Origin: an uncultured Desulfovibrio sp.
Lineage (GTDB): Bacteria > Desulfobacterota > Desulfovibrionia > Desulfovibrionales > Desulfovibrionaceae
DNA: 64,000 nt
Assembly: GCA_913063155.1 (NCBI GenBank)
Contig: CAJXYU010000003.1
Location: forward strand, 310,001 to 374,000
Direction of reading: 5' to 3'
This document shows positions 38,953-49,296 of this stretch, in pieces; within the stretch, counting starts at the first letter, position 1; each line of letters begins with the position of its first letter. The translations under genes and the position numbers were made by a program. A model generated the notes under the pieces. The model was not told the origin of the DNA and did not search any database. It saw only the letters and a list, made by a program, of their open reading frames with translations.

Positions 38953-41139
38953 TTAAACCAGATCCTTGTAGTCCATAGCTGCGGCCGCCACTGACCGAAG
39001 CACGAAGGTCAGCTCCAGCCGCTCCAGGTCGGCGTATTCCAGCAGAACCTCGACTTCCTGACCGATAGTAAAAGCCCGGCCGGTGCGTTCGCCCACAAGC
39101 ATCTCCCGATGCGGCCAGTAGGCGTAGTAGTCATCGTCCATGCTGGAAAGCCGGATCATGCCTTCTGCCATTTCCTCCTTGAGTTCGACGCGAAAACCGA
39201 AATCCATGATCTGGGAAATGACGCCCATGAAGGTCTTGCCGACCTTGTTGCGCATGTAGAGGACGGAAAGACGCTTGTAGATTTCGCGCTCGGCTTCCAT
39301 GGCCGTCCGCTCGCGGCCGGAAAGATTGCCGGCGACCTTGTGCATCTTCTTGCCGCCGGGAATGGTCATGGGCGCGTCGCTGGTGCTCAAGGCGGTCTTG
39401 ACCAGCCGATGCACCACGAGATCCGCATAACGACGGATGGGCGAGGTAAAATGACAATAGCAATCCGAAGCCAGGCCGAAATGCCCCTCGTTGACCGGAG
39501 AGTACTTGGCCTGCTTCATGGACCGCAGCAACAGGCGGTTGACCACGAACTCGCGGGATGTTCCCTCCACCTTGTGAATGAGCTCCTGCAGGGCCTTGGG
39601 AGTCATGGACCTGGGCCGCTCAATGTCCGGGTCGGTCAGCTGCAGGAACCGGAACAGGTTCATGAGCTTTTCCTCGTCCGCATCCGGGTGGATGCGAAAC
39701 ATGCACGGCAGGCCCTCCTCCACCAGGAACCGGGCCACGGCCTCGTTGGCCGCGATCATGAATTCCTCGATGATCTGATGCCCGAAATGGCGGCGGGACG
39801 GATGGATGGCCTCGATCCTGCCGTCACCGGAAATTTGCGCCACGGGCTCCGGCAACTCGAATTCCAGGCTCCCGCGCTGACTGCGCAGGGTGTTGATCTT
39901 GCGGGCAAGCTCCTCACACAATTCCAGCATGGGCATCAGGCTCCCGTCGATGGCCGCACGGGCCTCAGGCTTTTTGTCCAGGACGGCGTCCCTGATCTGG
40001 GTATAGGTCAGCCGCGCATGGCTTCTGATGACCGCCGCGAACAACCGCGCGTTTTTGACCACACCCTTTGCGGACATGTCCATGACCACGCCCATGGAAA
40101 GACGCGGCACGTCGGGATTGAGGCTACACAGGCCGTTGGAAAGATTTTCCGGAAACATGGGCTCCACGGACATGGGGAAATAATAGGAATTGCCGCGCTC
40201 CAGGGCTTCGCGATCCAGCGCCGAGCCTTCGGGAACGTAGTGAGCCACGTCCGCGATGGCCACCCAGAGCTTGTAGCCCTTGCCGCTGCGCTCCACAAAG
40301 ACCGCATCGTCAAAGTCCCTGGCCGTTTCACCGTCGATGGTCACAAACGGGATGTTGCGTAGATCCTCGCGGCCCTCGAAATCCTCTTCGGAGGGCAGTT
40401 CGGGCAGCATCTCGGCCTCGGCCAACGCATCGGACTGGAACCGGGTGCGGATATTGTGATTGGACTTGACCAGGGCTTCCTGCACGCGCGCGTCGGTTTC
40501 CGGGCCCAGCTTTTCCACCAGCTCCCCTTCCCACATGAAACGGTCCAGCTGTTCTCCCGGCACACACTGGGCGATGTCTCCACGTTCCAGTTCCATGTCC
40601 GAGGGTGCAGTGACGATCATGCCGAAATCCAGTTTGGGATCGGTGGGCCGAGCCGCCCAATCGTTATCGCCCAGGGGCTTGAAGACCTTGACCGGCAACA
40701 ATTCACGGCCACGCTCCAGCACGCGGACGATGCGGCCCTCGGCGCTCTTCCTGCCCCGACGCTCGCTGATGACGGCGCAGGAAACGCGATCACCGTGCCA
40801 TGCGCCGCCCAGGTTCTTCTGATGAATGAAGATATCGTTGCGCCGCACGTCGTCCGGAATGACGAAGCCCATGCCCGACCGGGTCATTTCCAACCGTCCG
40901 GAAACAAGGTTCATGGCCCCGGCCAGACCGTATGCCCGACGGATGCGGATGAGTTTACCCGCACGCACCAGGTCCTTGAGCAAATCCTTGAGAGGGCGTT
41001 TGTCGGTCTTGCGGAGTTTCATGCGCCGGGTGATCTCGGCGCGGGAAAGGGGCTGACGGGCGTCCTTGAACAGCCTGAGCAGGCTTTCCGAAGTCAAGGG
41101 CATGCTCCGGGGCTGTTTCTTTCTAGTCTTGCGTGCCAT
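38953..41139 (-). CDS. rnr: ribonuclease R
   Basis: FVTIDGETARDFDDAVFVERSGKGYKLWVAIADVAHYVPEGSALDREA; S1 domain at C-terminus. Confidence 0.95.
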   Translation of the reverse strand: MARKTRKKQPRSMPLTSESLLRLFKDARQPLSRAEITRRMKLRKTDKRPLKDLLKDLVRAGKLIRIRRAYGLAGAMNLVSGRLEMTRSGMGFVIPDDVRRNDIFIHQKNLGGAWHGDRVSCAVISERRGRKSAEGRIVRVLERGRELLPVKVFKPLGDNDWAARPTDPKLDFGMIVTAPSDMELERGDIAQCVPGEQLDRFMWEGELVEKLGPETDARVQEALVKSNHNIRTRFQSDALAEAEMLPELPSEEDFEGREDLRNIPFVTIDGETARDFDDAVFVERSGKGYKLWVAIADVAHYVPEGSALDREALERGNSYYFPMSVEPMFPENLSNGLCSLNPDVPRLSMGVVMDMSAKGVVKNARLFAAVIRSHARLTYTQIRDAVLDKKPEARAAIDGSLMPMLELCEELARKINTLRSQRGSLEFELPEPVAQISGDGRIEAIHPSRRHFGHQIIEEFMIAANEAVARFLVEEGLPCMFRIHPDADEEKLMNLFRFLQLTDPDIERPRSMTPKALQELIHKVEGTSREFVVNRLLLRSMKQAKYSPVNEGHFGLASDCYCHFTSPIRRYADLVVHRLVKTALSTSDAPMTIPGGKKMHKVAGNLSGRERTAMEAEREIYKRLSVLYMRNKVGKTFMGVISQIMDFGFRVELKEEMAEGMIRLSSMDDDYYAYWPHREMLVGERTGRAFTIGQEVEVLLEYADLERLELTFVLRSVAAAAMDYKDLV

Positions 41140-42292
41140 GGTCCTCCCCGGCGTTCTCGTCGTATTCGTGGCCGGAGTTGTTTTCCCCTGTGGCGGCTCC
41201 CATGACCGGGAGTTCCTGCACCAGGGTGTTGAAACGGCGGCTCCACCACGCGCCGAACTTGACCCGCTGGGCAAAGTACGACGGCCCGAAATCCACACGG
41301 GTGTCAAAAGCCCAAAAGTCGAGGGTACACATGGGGCCGAGCTTGACCGCGTCCTTCTGGGTGCAGAGGATAAACTTGGCTTTTTTGCGTTTGGCCGTGG
41401 CGATGATGTCCAGAACGTCGGTCTTGGTGTAGGTGTGGTGGTCCCGGTAGACCATGTGATCCACGGGCTTGTAATTGAAATACTTCACTGCCGCCCGGTG
41501 CACCTGTTTGGGGTCGCCGATGCCGGAGACCAACAGGAACGGCTCGCCGAAAAAATCCTTTTCGGACTTGCCTGTCAGCACCTGCACAAACCCTTTCGGA
41601 GACAGGGAAAAGCTGAACACAGGCCGGTTGTACTGCTCCAGGCGCTTATGGATATGCTCCCCGAGCTTTTCGAAATACTCGGGCGAACTCTTGATCATGA
41701 AGCAGTCCGCCCTGCGCAGGGCCGTGTAATCCTCACGCCAGGCACCTGCCGGGATGACCCTGTTCCAGTGCTGGGCCAGATCCGAGGGCCGCAGCAGCAC
41801 GATGTCGGCATGGCGCTTCACGGCCATATGCTGAAACCCGTCATCCAAGACCACCAGCCTGGGGTTGAAATGCTCGAAAAGCCACTTGCCGCCACGGGTG
41901 CGCACCGGGTCCACGACGATACGCGCCTCGGGGTATTCCTTGGCCAGCATCAGGGGCTCGTCCCCGGCCTCTTCCACCAGGTTGCCGGGTTGCACATGAA
42001 AAGGATAGGCGGCTGGCTTGGCGCGATAACCCCGGGTAAGAACCCCGGCCTCCAGGCCCCGATTGGCGGCCCATTTGAGCAGCCAGCCGGCCATGGGCGT
42101 CTTGCCTGTTCCGCCCCAACTGACATTGCCCACGGAAACGGTCACCGCCGGAGCCTCCCACTGGGGAAAGACTCCCCGTGCATACAAACGGGAACGCAAC
42201 CGCATGATCCTGGCATTGAGCCAGGCCGCGGGTGCGAGCAAAGGGCGAAAGCGCTGCTGAAGTTCTTCTACGGGGCGGTACTGCTTGCTCAT
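41123..42292 (-). CDS. lpxK: tetraacyldisaccharide 4'-kinase
   Basis: VSVGNVSWGGTGKTPMAGWLLKWA...VLDDGFQHMAVKRHADIVLL. Confidence 0.93.
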   Translation of the reverse strand: MSKQYRPVEELQQRFRPLLAPAAWLNARIMRLRSRLYARGVFPQWEAPAVTVSVGNVSWGGTGKTPMAGWLLKWAANRGLEAGVLTRGYRAKPAAYPFHVQPGNLVEEAGDEPLMLAKEYPEARIVVDPVRTRGGKWLFEHFNPRLVVLDDGFQHMAVKRHADIVLLRPSDLAQHWNRVIPAGAWREDYTALRRADCFMIKSSPEYFEKLGEHIHKRLEQYNRPVFSFSLSPKGFVQVLTGKSEKDFFGEPFLLVSGIGDPKQVHRAAVKYFNYKPVDHMVYRDHHTYTKTDVLDIIATAKRKKAKFILCTQKDAVKLGPMCTLDFWAFDTRVDFGPSYFAQRVKFGAWWSRRFNTLVQELPVMGAATGENNSGHEYDENAGEDHGTQD

Positions 42293-42298
42293 AAAGAA

Positions 42299-42326
42299 AA
42301 AAGGGAGGCCCGAAGGCCTCCCGGAT
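42299..42326 (-). terminator. terminator of YccA-family gene
   Basis: GGGAGGCC-TTCG-GGCCTCCCTTTTTTC on minus strand. Confidence 0.8.
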
Positions 42327-42332
42327 TGCGCC

Positions 42333-43064
42333 TTATCTTCTGTCGCCCAAGAGTCTGAGCAACATGAGGAAGAGGTTGATGAAGTCAAGGTACAGGGTCA
42401 GTGCGCCCAGGATCGAGCCGCGCCTGATGGCTGCCGCGTCGTTCGGCATGACCTCGCCCATGGTCTTGAACTTCTGGGTGTCGTAGGCTGTCAGGCCGGT
42501 GAAAAGCACCACGCCCACGCCGGAAATGACGAAGCTCATCATGGAGCTCTGCAGGAAGATGTTGACCACCATGGCGATGACCATGCCGATGAGCCCCATG
42601 AACAACAGGCTGCCCCAGGAGGTCAGGTCCTTCTTGGTCATGAGGCCGTAGAGGCTCATGGCTCCGAACATGCCCGCGGTGACGAAGAAGGTGGTGGCCA
42701 CGGACTGGGCGGTGTACATGAGAAGAATCGGGGCAATGGTCAGGCCGTTCATGCCGCTGTAGAGCAGGAACAGGCCGGTGGCCGTTCCCGGATTCATTCT
42801 GGCCACGCGGGCGGAGAGGTAGAAAACCACCCCCAACTCGGCCAGGATCAAACCGTAGAGCACGAACGGCGTACCCTGCGTGCCTGCGGCAAAATCCACG
42901 TTGAGCAGCAGCCCCAAGGCGGCCGGGGTGCGGGTCACCCACCAGGCCAACACCGCGGTCAGGGCCAGACCTGCGCCCATCCAGGCGTAGATGCCGCGCA
43001 TGAAGGCGTTGACCACCTCCACATTGGCGGCACGACTCGGATAAGAATTCGTGTAATTGTTCAT
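42333..43064 (-). CDS. Bax inhibitor-1/YccA family membrane protein
   Basis: FMRGIYAWMGAGLALTAVLAWW...GVVLFTGLTAYDTQKFK. Confidence 0.92.
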   Translation of the reverse strand: MNNYTNSYPSRAANVEVVNAFMRGIYAWMGAGLALTAVLAWWVTRTPAALGLLLNVDFAAGTQGTPFVLYGLILAELGVVFYLSARVARMNPGTATGLFLLYSGMNGLTIAPILLMYTAQSVATTFFVTAGMFGAMSLYGLMTKKDLTSWGSLLFMGLIGMVIAMVVNIFLQSSMMSFVISGVGVVLFTGLTAYDTQKFKTMGEVMPNDAAAIRRGSILGALTLYLDFINLFLMLLRLLGDRR

Positions 43065-43164
43065 TTGGATTCCTCTTAATCTTTTTTCAAAATTCGGTCG
43101 GGACCCTGAGTCCCGAATCTCTTAAATAATCAGCTTTCTCAGGCATGGCAAGGGAATCCGGAGG

Positions 43165-43187
43165 AAAAAGGCGGAGCTTCCGCCCCA
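43165..43187 (-). terminator. terminator downstream of YccF-type gene
   Basis: Minus strand GGCGGA-AGC-TCCGCCTTTTTCC. Confidence 0.6.
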
Positions 43188-43262
43188 CGCTCGCCCCTGC
43201 CTGCCTTTTCCCGGCATGGACTATTGCGATCCCGTATCAATTTGGCGAAACAACAGTGACGG

Positions 43263-43721
43263 TCAGCCGCGGCGCATCCTGTCGACGTAATCCGCCGCAT
43301 TGCCCTGGCGGGCGGCCTCGGCCACCTCGTAGGGAACAACGGTTTTGCCGATGGGAGCAAGCGAAATGGAAGCCAGCTTGAGGTGCTGAATGCCGAAGGG
43401 AATGCCGATGATGGTAATGAAGCAGGCCACGGCCGAAAGCACGTGCCCGATGGCCAGCCACAGGCCGAAAAGCAGAAACCAGATCACGTTGCCGATGAAG
43501 CCGAAAGGACTGGTGCCGATATCCTCGCGCCCGGTGAGTTCGTCGCGTCCGATGATGGTGCGTCCGAACGGGAAGAACGAGAACCCGGCGATGACGAAGC
43601 AGGCCCGGCCCCAGGGGATGCCGATGATGGAGATGAACATGAGCAGCCCGGCCAGCGCCCAGCCGATGCCCATGAAGATGCCGCCGAAAATGAACCAGAT
43701 GAAGTTCAGGATCATGCTCAT
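43263..43721 (-). CDS. YccF domain-containing membrane protein
   Basis: LNFIWFIFGGIFMGIGWALAGLLMFISIIGIPWGRACFVIAGFSFFPFGR. Confidence 0.92.
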   Translation of the reverse strand: MSMILNFIWFIFGGIFMGIGWALAGLLMFISIIGIPWGRACFVIAGFSFFPFGRTIIGRDELTGREDIGTSPFGFIGNVIWFLLFGLWLAIGHVLSAVACFITIIGIPFGIQHLKLASISLAPIGKTVVPYEVAEAARQGNAADYVDRMRRG

Positions 43722-43779
43722 TGTTCTTGCTCCTTATGGATGAAGTGCTTTTTCAAAATTACAGTAACCCGAATCCGGG

Positions 43780-43875
43780 CTGTTCAGAAAGGTTTGAGTG
43801 CCAGCGCAGCATAGTGGGACAATACGCGAGAATCCGGCTTATCCGCGGCAACGAAGCAGACGAGCCTTTGTGGAC
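43780..43875. repeat. dispersed intergenic repeat copy R2 (longest)
   Basis: Imperfect terminal inverted repeats GTTCAGAAAGG/CCTTTGTGGAC; shares blocks with R1 and R3. Confidence 0.7.
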
Positions 43876-43881
43876 TCCTCG

Positions 43882-44811
43882 TCAACTCAGGAAATCCCTG
43901 CCCCAACGGATCAGGTTGATGGTCACCAGCAGAGCGCCCTCCCAGCGGCGGACCTTCCAGCCCGTACGCAGGAAGATGAGCACCAGTCCGACCATGCCCA
44001 CCAGGACCATGAGACTGCCGCGCGCCTCTTCCGAAACGCCGAGCGGCCGCATGAGGCAGGTCAGGCCGAGCACGCCCGCGAAGTTGAAGAAGTCGCTGCC
44101 GATGAGGTTGCCCAGCAGCATGTCGTTGCGGCCCTTGACCGAAGCGGCCAGGCAGGTGACCAGCTCGGGCAGCGAAGTGCCCGCGGCCACGATGGTTACG
44201 CCGATGACCCAGGTGGAAACGCCCAGCGCCGTGGCGATGGCCGTGGCGGCCGTAACCATGAGATGCCCGCCGATGGCGATGCCGACAAAGCCGCCGAGAA
44301 GCAGGAACCAATCATACCATTTGGCCGCGCGCTCGGGCAATTCCTCCAACTCGTCCTCGCCCGGAGATTCCTTGAGCCGCGCCAGCCAGATCAGATACAG
44401 CGCCAGGGTGGCCATGAGCCCGAAGCCGAACAACCGGCCAAGCTCGCCCGTGAAGGACATGAGCAGGATGGCCACGCAGCAGCCGAAAAGCAGCAGGCCG
44501 TCCCGATAGACGAGCTTGCGGCCCGTGGGCAACGGCTTGATCATGGCCATGAGCCCGAGGATGAAACCCAGGTTGAAGATGTTGGACCCCACCACGTTGG
44601 ACAGGGAAATGGCTTCATGCCCTCTGAAGGCGGCGTTGACCGTGACCAGAAACTCGGGAGCGGACGTGCCGAAAGCCACGATGGTCAGTCCGATGACCAG
44701 CTCCGAAACATTGTACTTGCGTGCGATGAGCGAGGCCGAGGTGACGATACAGTTGGCGCCGCCCCAAAGCAGGACGACGGCCATGAAAAAGTAGAATATG
44801 TTTAAGGCCAT
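43882..44811 (-). CDS. calcium/sodium antiporter (CaCA family)
   Basis: Repeated GxSxPE-type motifs: AFGTSAPEFLVTVNAAFRG and AAGTSLPELVTCLAASVKGRNDMLLGNLIGSDFFN. Confidence 0.93.
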   Translation of the reverse strand: MALNIFYFFMAVVLLWGGANCIVTSASLIARKYNVSELVIGLTIVAFGTSAPEFLVTVNAAFRGHEAISLSNVVGSNIFNLGFILGLMAMIKPLPTGRKLVYRDGLLLFGCCVAILLMSFTGELGRLFGFGLMATLALYLIWLARLKESPGEDELEELPERAAKWYDWFLLLGGFVGIAIGGHLMVTAATAIATALGVSTWVIGVTIVAAGTSLPELVTCLAASVKGRNDMLLGNLIGSDFFNFAGVLGLTCLMRPLGVSEEARGSLMVLVGMVGLVLIFLRTGWKVRRWEGALLVTINLIRWGRDFLS

Positions 44812-44876
44812 GAGTAATCCTTGTTTTCTTCTCACGCAGTAGTGCAATAGAGGCGGGAAGGAAGCAAGGGGTTATT

Positions 44877-45002
44877 TCAGTTCTCCGGCCCCACGCTTTC
44901 AGAACGCTCAAAAAGCACGGCCTGCTCCGTCATCGAGAATATCGGGACCGCTTGCTTTTGCGCGGCGCGCCGCACGTCCTTGAGCTCCTCGCCGCCTTGC
45001 AT
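44877..45002 (-). CDS. possible 41-aa small protein
   Basis: MQGGEELKDVRRAAQKQAVPIFSMTEQAVLFERSESVGPEN*; starts 8 nt after the upstream gene's stop. Confidence 0.35.
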   Translation of the reverse strand: MQGGEELKDVRRAAQKQAVPIFSMTEQAVLFERSESVGPEN

Positions 45003-45010
45003 CCCATCGG

Positions 45011-46090
45011 TTAATCGTGTTGTTCCAGTGCTTCGGCCAAAGCCTGTTTCCAGGGTTTGACCAGGTCCTGCTTGGGCTCCTGCCAGTCCACCGAGGTCTC
45101 GCGCCGGGGCTCCACCTCAAGTTCGACGATTTCGTCCCTGTGCGAAACGGACACCTTGACCGGCCGCCCCGTGGCTTCGAAATGCTTCACTGCCTTGGAT
45201 GCATAGGAGGCGGTCAGTTCGGCCGCCGCACGGATGGTCTCCCGATCCCATTCGCCCGCGTCCGTGGGACGCCCCAAACTCACGGGACCGGGGAAATCCA
45301 CGGTCTTGAAGAAATAGTCGGCGCTGCGGGCCAGCTTCTCCAGGCGCTTGTTTTCCACCTGCTTGCGGCCCATGGACAGCCAACGGTGGTCCGCCCAGAC
45401 CTGTCTGCCGACCTGCGCCACCACGAAGTCCATGGGATGCGGCGCGGCCTTTTCCTGCATGATCTTGATGAACCGTCCCGCCGCACTGGCCTCGGCCAAT
45501 ACGCACCCGCCTGCCGGCGTGGGAATTTCCGTGAAACCGTAACGTTCCCTGGCCATTTCCAGCTGCGGCTTCCGGGTGCGCCCCACAATGCCCATGAGCC
45601 TGTCGCGGTCCACCAGGCCGCTCTCTTCCATGGGAGTCGGCTCCAGTTTCAGGGCGCTCAAAGGCCGCAGCAGCACGTCCTGCACGTCCGCCTGTTTACG
45701 GATCAGGCTCATGGCGTCGCGGCGCTGGCTCATGGGCCGCTGCCCCATGACCTCGCCGGAAATGAGAAACTTCGCACCGTATTTTTCCATGAGGCTCTTG
45801 GCCTTGCGCAGCATCATGATCTTGCAGTCCACACAGGGGTTGAGCCATTTCCCGTAATTATGGGGTGGCCCTGACAGCATCATGTCCACGTAGTCCCGGC
45901 TGATGTTCACTTCCACGACATCAATGCCGTAGAGCTCCTTCCATGCGTCGAACTTGTGCGTCTTGCCGAAAAAAGGTGAGGTGAAATGCAGACCGAGCAC
46001 CGTCAGTCCCTGGTCCTGAATCAACTTCACCGCCAATATGGAATCCAGCCCGCCCGAAAGCAGAGCCAATGCGTCGTATTGTTTTGCCAT
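45011..46090 (-). CDS. PP-loop ATPase, MnmA/ThiI-like tRNA thiolation family
   Basis: ALALLSGGLDSILAVKLIQDQGLTVLGLHF (SGGxDS PP-loop); NPCVDCKIMML. Confidence 0.8.
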   Translation of the reverse strand: MAKQYDALALLSGGLDSILAVKLIQDQGLTVLGLHFTSPFFGKTHKFDAWKELYGIDVVEVNISRDYVDMMLSGPPHNYGKWLNPCVDCKIMMLRKAKSLMEKYGAKFLISGEVMGQRPMSQRRDAMSLIRKQADVQDVLLRPLSALKLEPTPMEESGLVDRDRLMGIVGRTRKPQLEMARERYGFTEIPTPAGGCVLAEASAAGRFIKIMQEKAAPHPMDFVVAQVGRQVWADHRWLSMGRKQVENKRLEKLARSADYFFKTVDFPGPVSLGRPTDAGEWDRETIRAAAELTASYASKAVKHFEATGRPVKVSVSHRDEIVELEVEPRRETSVDWQEPKQDLVKPWKQALAEALEQHD

Positions 46091-46428
46091 GCGCCGTCCC
46101 TTACGCGAGGTTCAGGGGAGAGGCAAGGTCAAGCGCGAGCCTCTTCCGGGAAAAAGCACACGATTGCTCCCTGAATCAGTCGGTTGCACCTTCGCCCGGC
46201 CGCTTTTCCGCCTCAAGCTTACCGACATTGGCAGCCTCCTCTTCGGGCAAACCGGCAAACTCCCCGCCTGACCTATTTCCCACCGCGGTCAGCACTTTTT
46301 CACGCTTTTTAATTATAGCATTATAAATTCAAAATTCACTTTACGAACATCAAAGTTGGGGCAAATGTCGAATCAGGGAACATTCATCCGGCGCCCGGAT
46401 CATGCAGATGCATCAACAAGGAGTCGTT

Positions 46429-48405
46429 ATGCTTAACAATCTGAAATTGGGAACAAAGCTCGGCATGGGGTTTGGACTCGTTTTGCTGCTGACGGCAGTG
46501 GTGGCTTTCATCGGATTCAACGGCATGAGCAATGTCGAGGATCGCGTCGACAAGGCCGATGACGTGAACAGGCTTGTCAGGTTCATCGTGGAGAGCCGTG
46601 TTCAGGAAAAGAACTACATGCTGCGCAAGGATGAGAAGCTGCTCACCACGCATGCCGACACCCTGAAACGACTTTACGAACAAACGGCTGCAACGAGCGA
46701 CAAGTTCGACCAGCAGATCAACAAGGACCAGATGGCCCAGGTGACGGCGGCGGTCAAGGAATACGAACAGGCATTTTCCGGATATATCGCCCTTGAAAAA
46801 GTGAAGAACAACGCGATGCGGGAGATGCGGTCCAACGCCCAGACGGCATTGGACGAAACCGAAGCTCTTCGGGCGGACCAGAAATCGGAATTCGCGAATC
46901 TCCTGGATTCGGGAATAGCCGGCAGGAGCGACCTTGAAGACAAGCTGCGCAAGGCGGACGACGCCAACCGCATCATAAAATGGTTTCTTGACGCCAGGAA
47001 GAACGAAAAGGAATTCATCATTTCCGGTGAAGAGAGCTACCTTGCGAAGAACCAGGAAAGCCTGAAGAACATTTTCGCTCTCGTTGAGGAACTGAAGCAA
47101 CGGTTTCGCAACCGATCGAACCTTGAACAACTCGACCGCATGGCCAACGCCTTGCGGCTCTACCAGGAAGAATTCCGTCAATTCACGGACAGCATGGCAA
47201 AGCAGAGCGAATCTGAAACCGCCATGGTGGCGGCCGCCCGCAGGGCGGACGAGGTCTGCCGCGCCGCACGGGCGGATCAAAAGGCAAAGATGTTGAACGA
47301 GATGACCAACGCAAACGTGACGAGCGGCATCACCGCAACCGCCGCACTCGCGCTGGGCGTAATCATCACGATTCTCTTGACCCGGGCCATCACTCACCCC
47401 GTTCGACAGGGCGTCTATTTCGCCAAAAGGCTGTCCGAAGGCGATCTCACGCAGACCATTGAGGTCTACCAAAAGGATGAGATCGGCATTCTGGCCGAAG
47501 CCCTCAGAAACATGAAGGACAGGCTGTCGGAAGTCGTTTCCGATGTTCAGTCGGCCACCGAAAATGTTGCGGCGGGAAGCGAAGAACTCTCCGCCTCTTC
47601 GGAATCCCTGTCCCAGGGGGCGACGGAACAGGCGGCGTCCATAGAAGAAGTTTCTTCTTCCATGGAGCAAATGGCGGCAAACATCAGCCAGAACGCGGCA
47701 AACGCCAAGGAAACCGATACACTGGCAGCCAAGGCCGCCTCCGACGCAAAGGAAAGCGGAACAGCGGTCGCCCAAACCGTCGAGGCCATGAAGAGCATCG
47801 CGGAGAAGATCTCCATCATTGAAGAAATCGCCCGCCAAACCAATCTTCTCGCTCTCAACGCAGCCATCGAAGCCGCCCGGGCAGGTGAGCACGGCAAAGG
47901 CTTCGCCGTAGTGGCGGCGGAAGTTCGACAGCTGGCGGAGCGTTCGGGAACGGCTGCGGCTGAAATCAGCGAGCTCTCCTCCACCAGTGTCGAGGTTGCC
48001 GAAAAGGCGGGAACAATGCTCCGGGAACTGGTTCCGGACATTGAAAAAACCGCTTCCCTGGTCCAGGAAATCACTGCGGCCAGTGATGAGCAGAATTCGG
48101 GCGCGACACAAATCAACCAGGCCATCGGCCAGCTCGACACGGTCATCCAGCAAAACGCCACCGCTTCCGAGGAGATGGCATCCACGAGCGAGGAATTGTC
48201 AGGCCAGGGCCAGCAACTCCAGATAACCATGTCTTTCTTTACCGTGAACGGCAACGGACACGGTAAACCCAAAAGGAGATTGGTGGCCACCACGACACCC
48301 GTTGGAGCGCTGCCCGCTCCGGCCGTCTCGGATCCCGGTGCGAGCACCCCGGGTCCTGAACTCCAAATGGGAGACGACTCCGAACAAAACTTTGAACGGT
48401 TCTAG
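46429..48405 (+). CDS. methyl-accepting chemotaxis protein, HBM-like sensor, C-terminal NFERF
   Basis: [14 protein letters not shown] repeats; tip [43 protein letters not shown]; ends NFERF*. Confidence 0.94.
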   Translation: MLNNLKLGTKLGMGFGLVLLLTAVVAFIGFNGMSNVEDRVDKADDVNRLVRFIVESRVQEKNYMLRKDEKLLTTHADTLKRLYEQTAATSDKFDQQINKDQMAQVTAAVKEYEQAFSGYIALEKVKNNAMREMRSNAQTALDETEALRADQKSEFANLLDSGIAGRSDLEDKLRKADDANRIIKWFLDARKNEKEFIISGEESYLAKNQESLKNIFALVEELKQRFRNRSNLEQLDRMANALRLYQEEFRQFTDSMAKQSESETAMVAAARRADEVCRAARADQKAKMLNEMTNANVTSGITATAALALGVIITILLTRAITHPVRQGVYFAKRLSEGDLTQTIEVYQKDEIGILAEALRNMKDRLSEVVSDVQSATENVAAGSEELSASSESLSQGATEQAASIEEVSSSMEQMAANISQNAANAKETDTLAAKAASDAKESGTAVAQTVEAMKSIAEKISIIEEIARQTNLLALNAAIEAARAGEHGKGFAVVAAEVRQLAERSGTAAAEISELSSTSVEVAEKAGTMLRELVPDIEKTASLVQEITAASDEQNSGATQINQAIGQLDTVIQQNATASEEMASTSEELSGQGQQLQITMSFFTVNGNGHGKPKRRLVATTTPVGALPAPAVSDPGASTPGPELQMGDDSEQNFERF

Positions 48406-48434
48406 GCCCAGCAGGATCGTTTGAGCGGGAGCCA

Positions 48435-48475
48435 GCGGGGAAAGCCTTTGAAGCAAGGTTTTCCCCGCATCTCTT
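48435..48475 (+). terminator. MCP terminator
   Basis: GCGGGGAAA-gcCTT...AAGgt-TTTCCCCGC. Confidence 0.6.
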
Positions 48476-48657
48476 TCCCCTTCCCTTCCAAGGCCTGCCG
48501 CCCGGCCCCCCATAACGCTCAAGCAGCCCCATAACCACCCATCCGATTTTTTTGAGCGCCGACATCCCGTATCCCCATATTGCCACAAGGCCTTTCGTGC
48601 GTTATGACGCACGGGATGGCATTGCCACCGTACGCAACCACGTACAAGGACACACAA

Positions 48658-49206
48658 ATGAAAATGGAAAGCTGCAGGAAGATAATCGCCGAAAGACTGA
48701 AATCATGCCGCAGGGAAAGAGGCATGAGCCTGGATGCGACAGCCAAGGCCACCGGAGTCTCCAAGGCCATGCTCGGCCAGATTGAGCGGCAGGAGTCGAC
48801 TCCGACGATCGCGACCTTGTGGAAGATAGCGACAGGACTGAATATTTCCTTTTCTTCGTTCTTTTTCAACGCGGTGCGGCCGATTTCCGGCACGGACATA
48901 TTTCCCGACGATCCCACCATGAACATACGGGTGATCTTTCCCTTCGACGCATTCACCCAGATGGAGATGTTCGAATTCACCCTGACGGAGCATCACCACC
49001 AGCGTTCTTCGGCCCATCAGGTCGGCGTCATTGAGCATATCGTCCCCCTGGAGGGAACCGTGGAGATGTATTACGATGGCGAATGGCGCCGCGTTTCCCC
49101 GGGAGAGGCCTTGCGCTTCCATGCGGACCAGCCTCACGAATACAGGGCGGTCACCGAGAAAGCCGTCTTCCAGAACATCCTCTGCTACGCGTACATGCAT
49201 AGCTGA
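48658..49206 (+). CDS. XRE-family regulator with C-terminal cupin domain
   Basis: MSLDATAKATGVSKAMLGQIERQESTPTIATLWKIATGLNISFSSFF then cupin HIVPLEGTVEMYYDGEWRRVSPGEALRFHADQPHEYRA. Confidence 0.9.
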   Translation: MKMESCRKIIAERLKSCRRERGMSLDATAKATGVSKAMLGQIERQESTPTIATLWKIATGLNISFSSFFFNAVRPISGTDIFPDDPTMNIRVIFPFDAFTQMEMFEFTLTEHHHQRSSAHQVGVIEHIVPLEGTVEMYYDGEWRRVSPGEALRFHADQPHEYRAVTEKAVFQNILCYAYMHS

Positions 49207-49296
49207 CCACGACCTCTCACGCCCTTTCCCCGGGCTTTCCGACTGCCGCATTTGGCAATGCCTCATTTTCAATACGACCAGTTCAGGAGTACCCCC

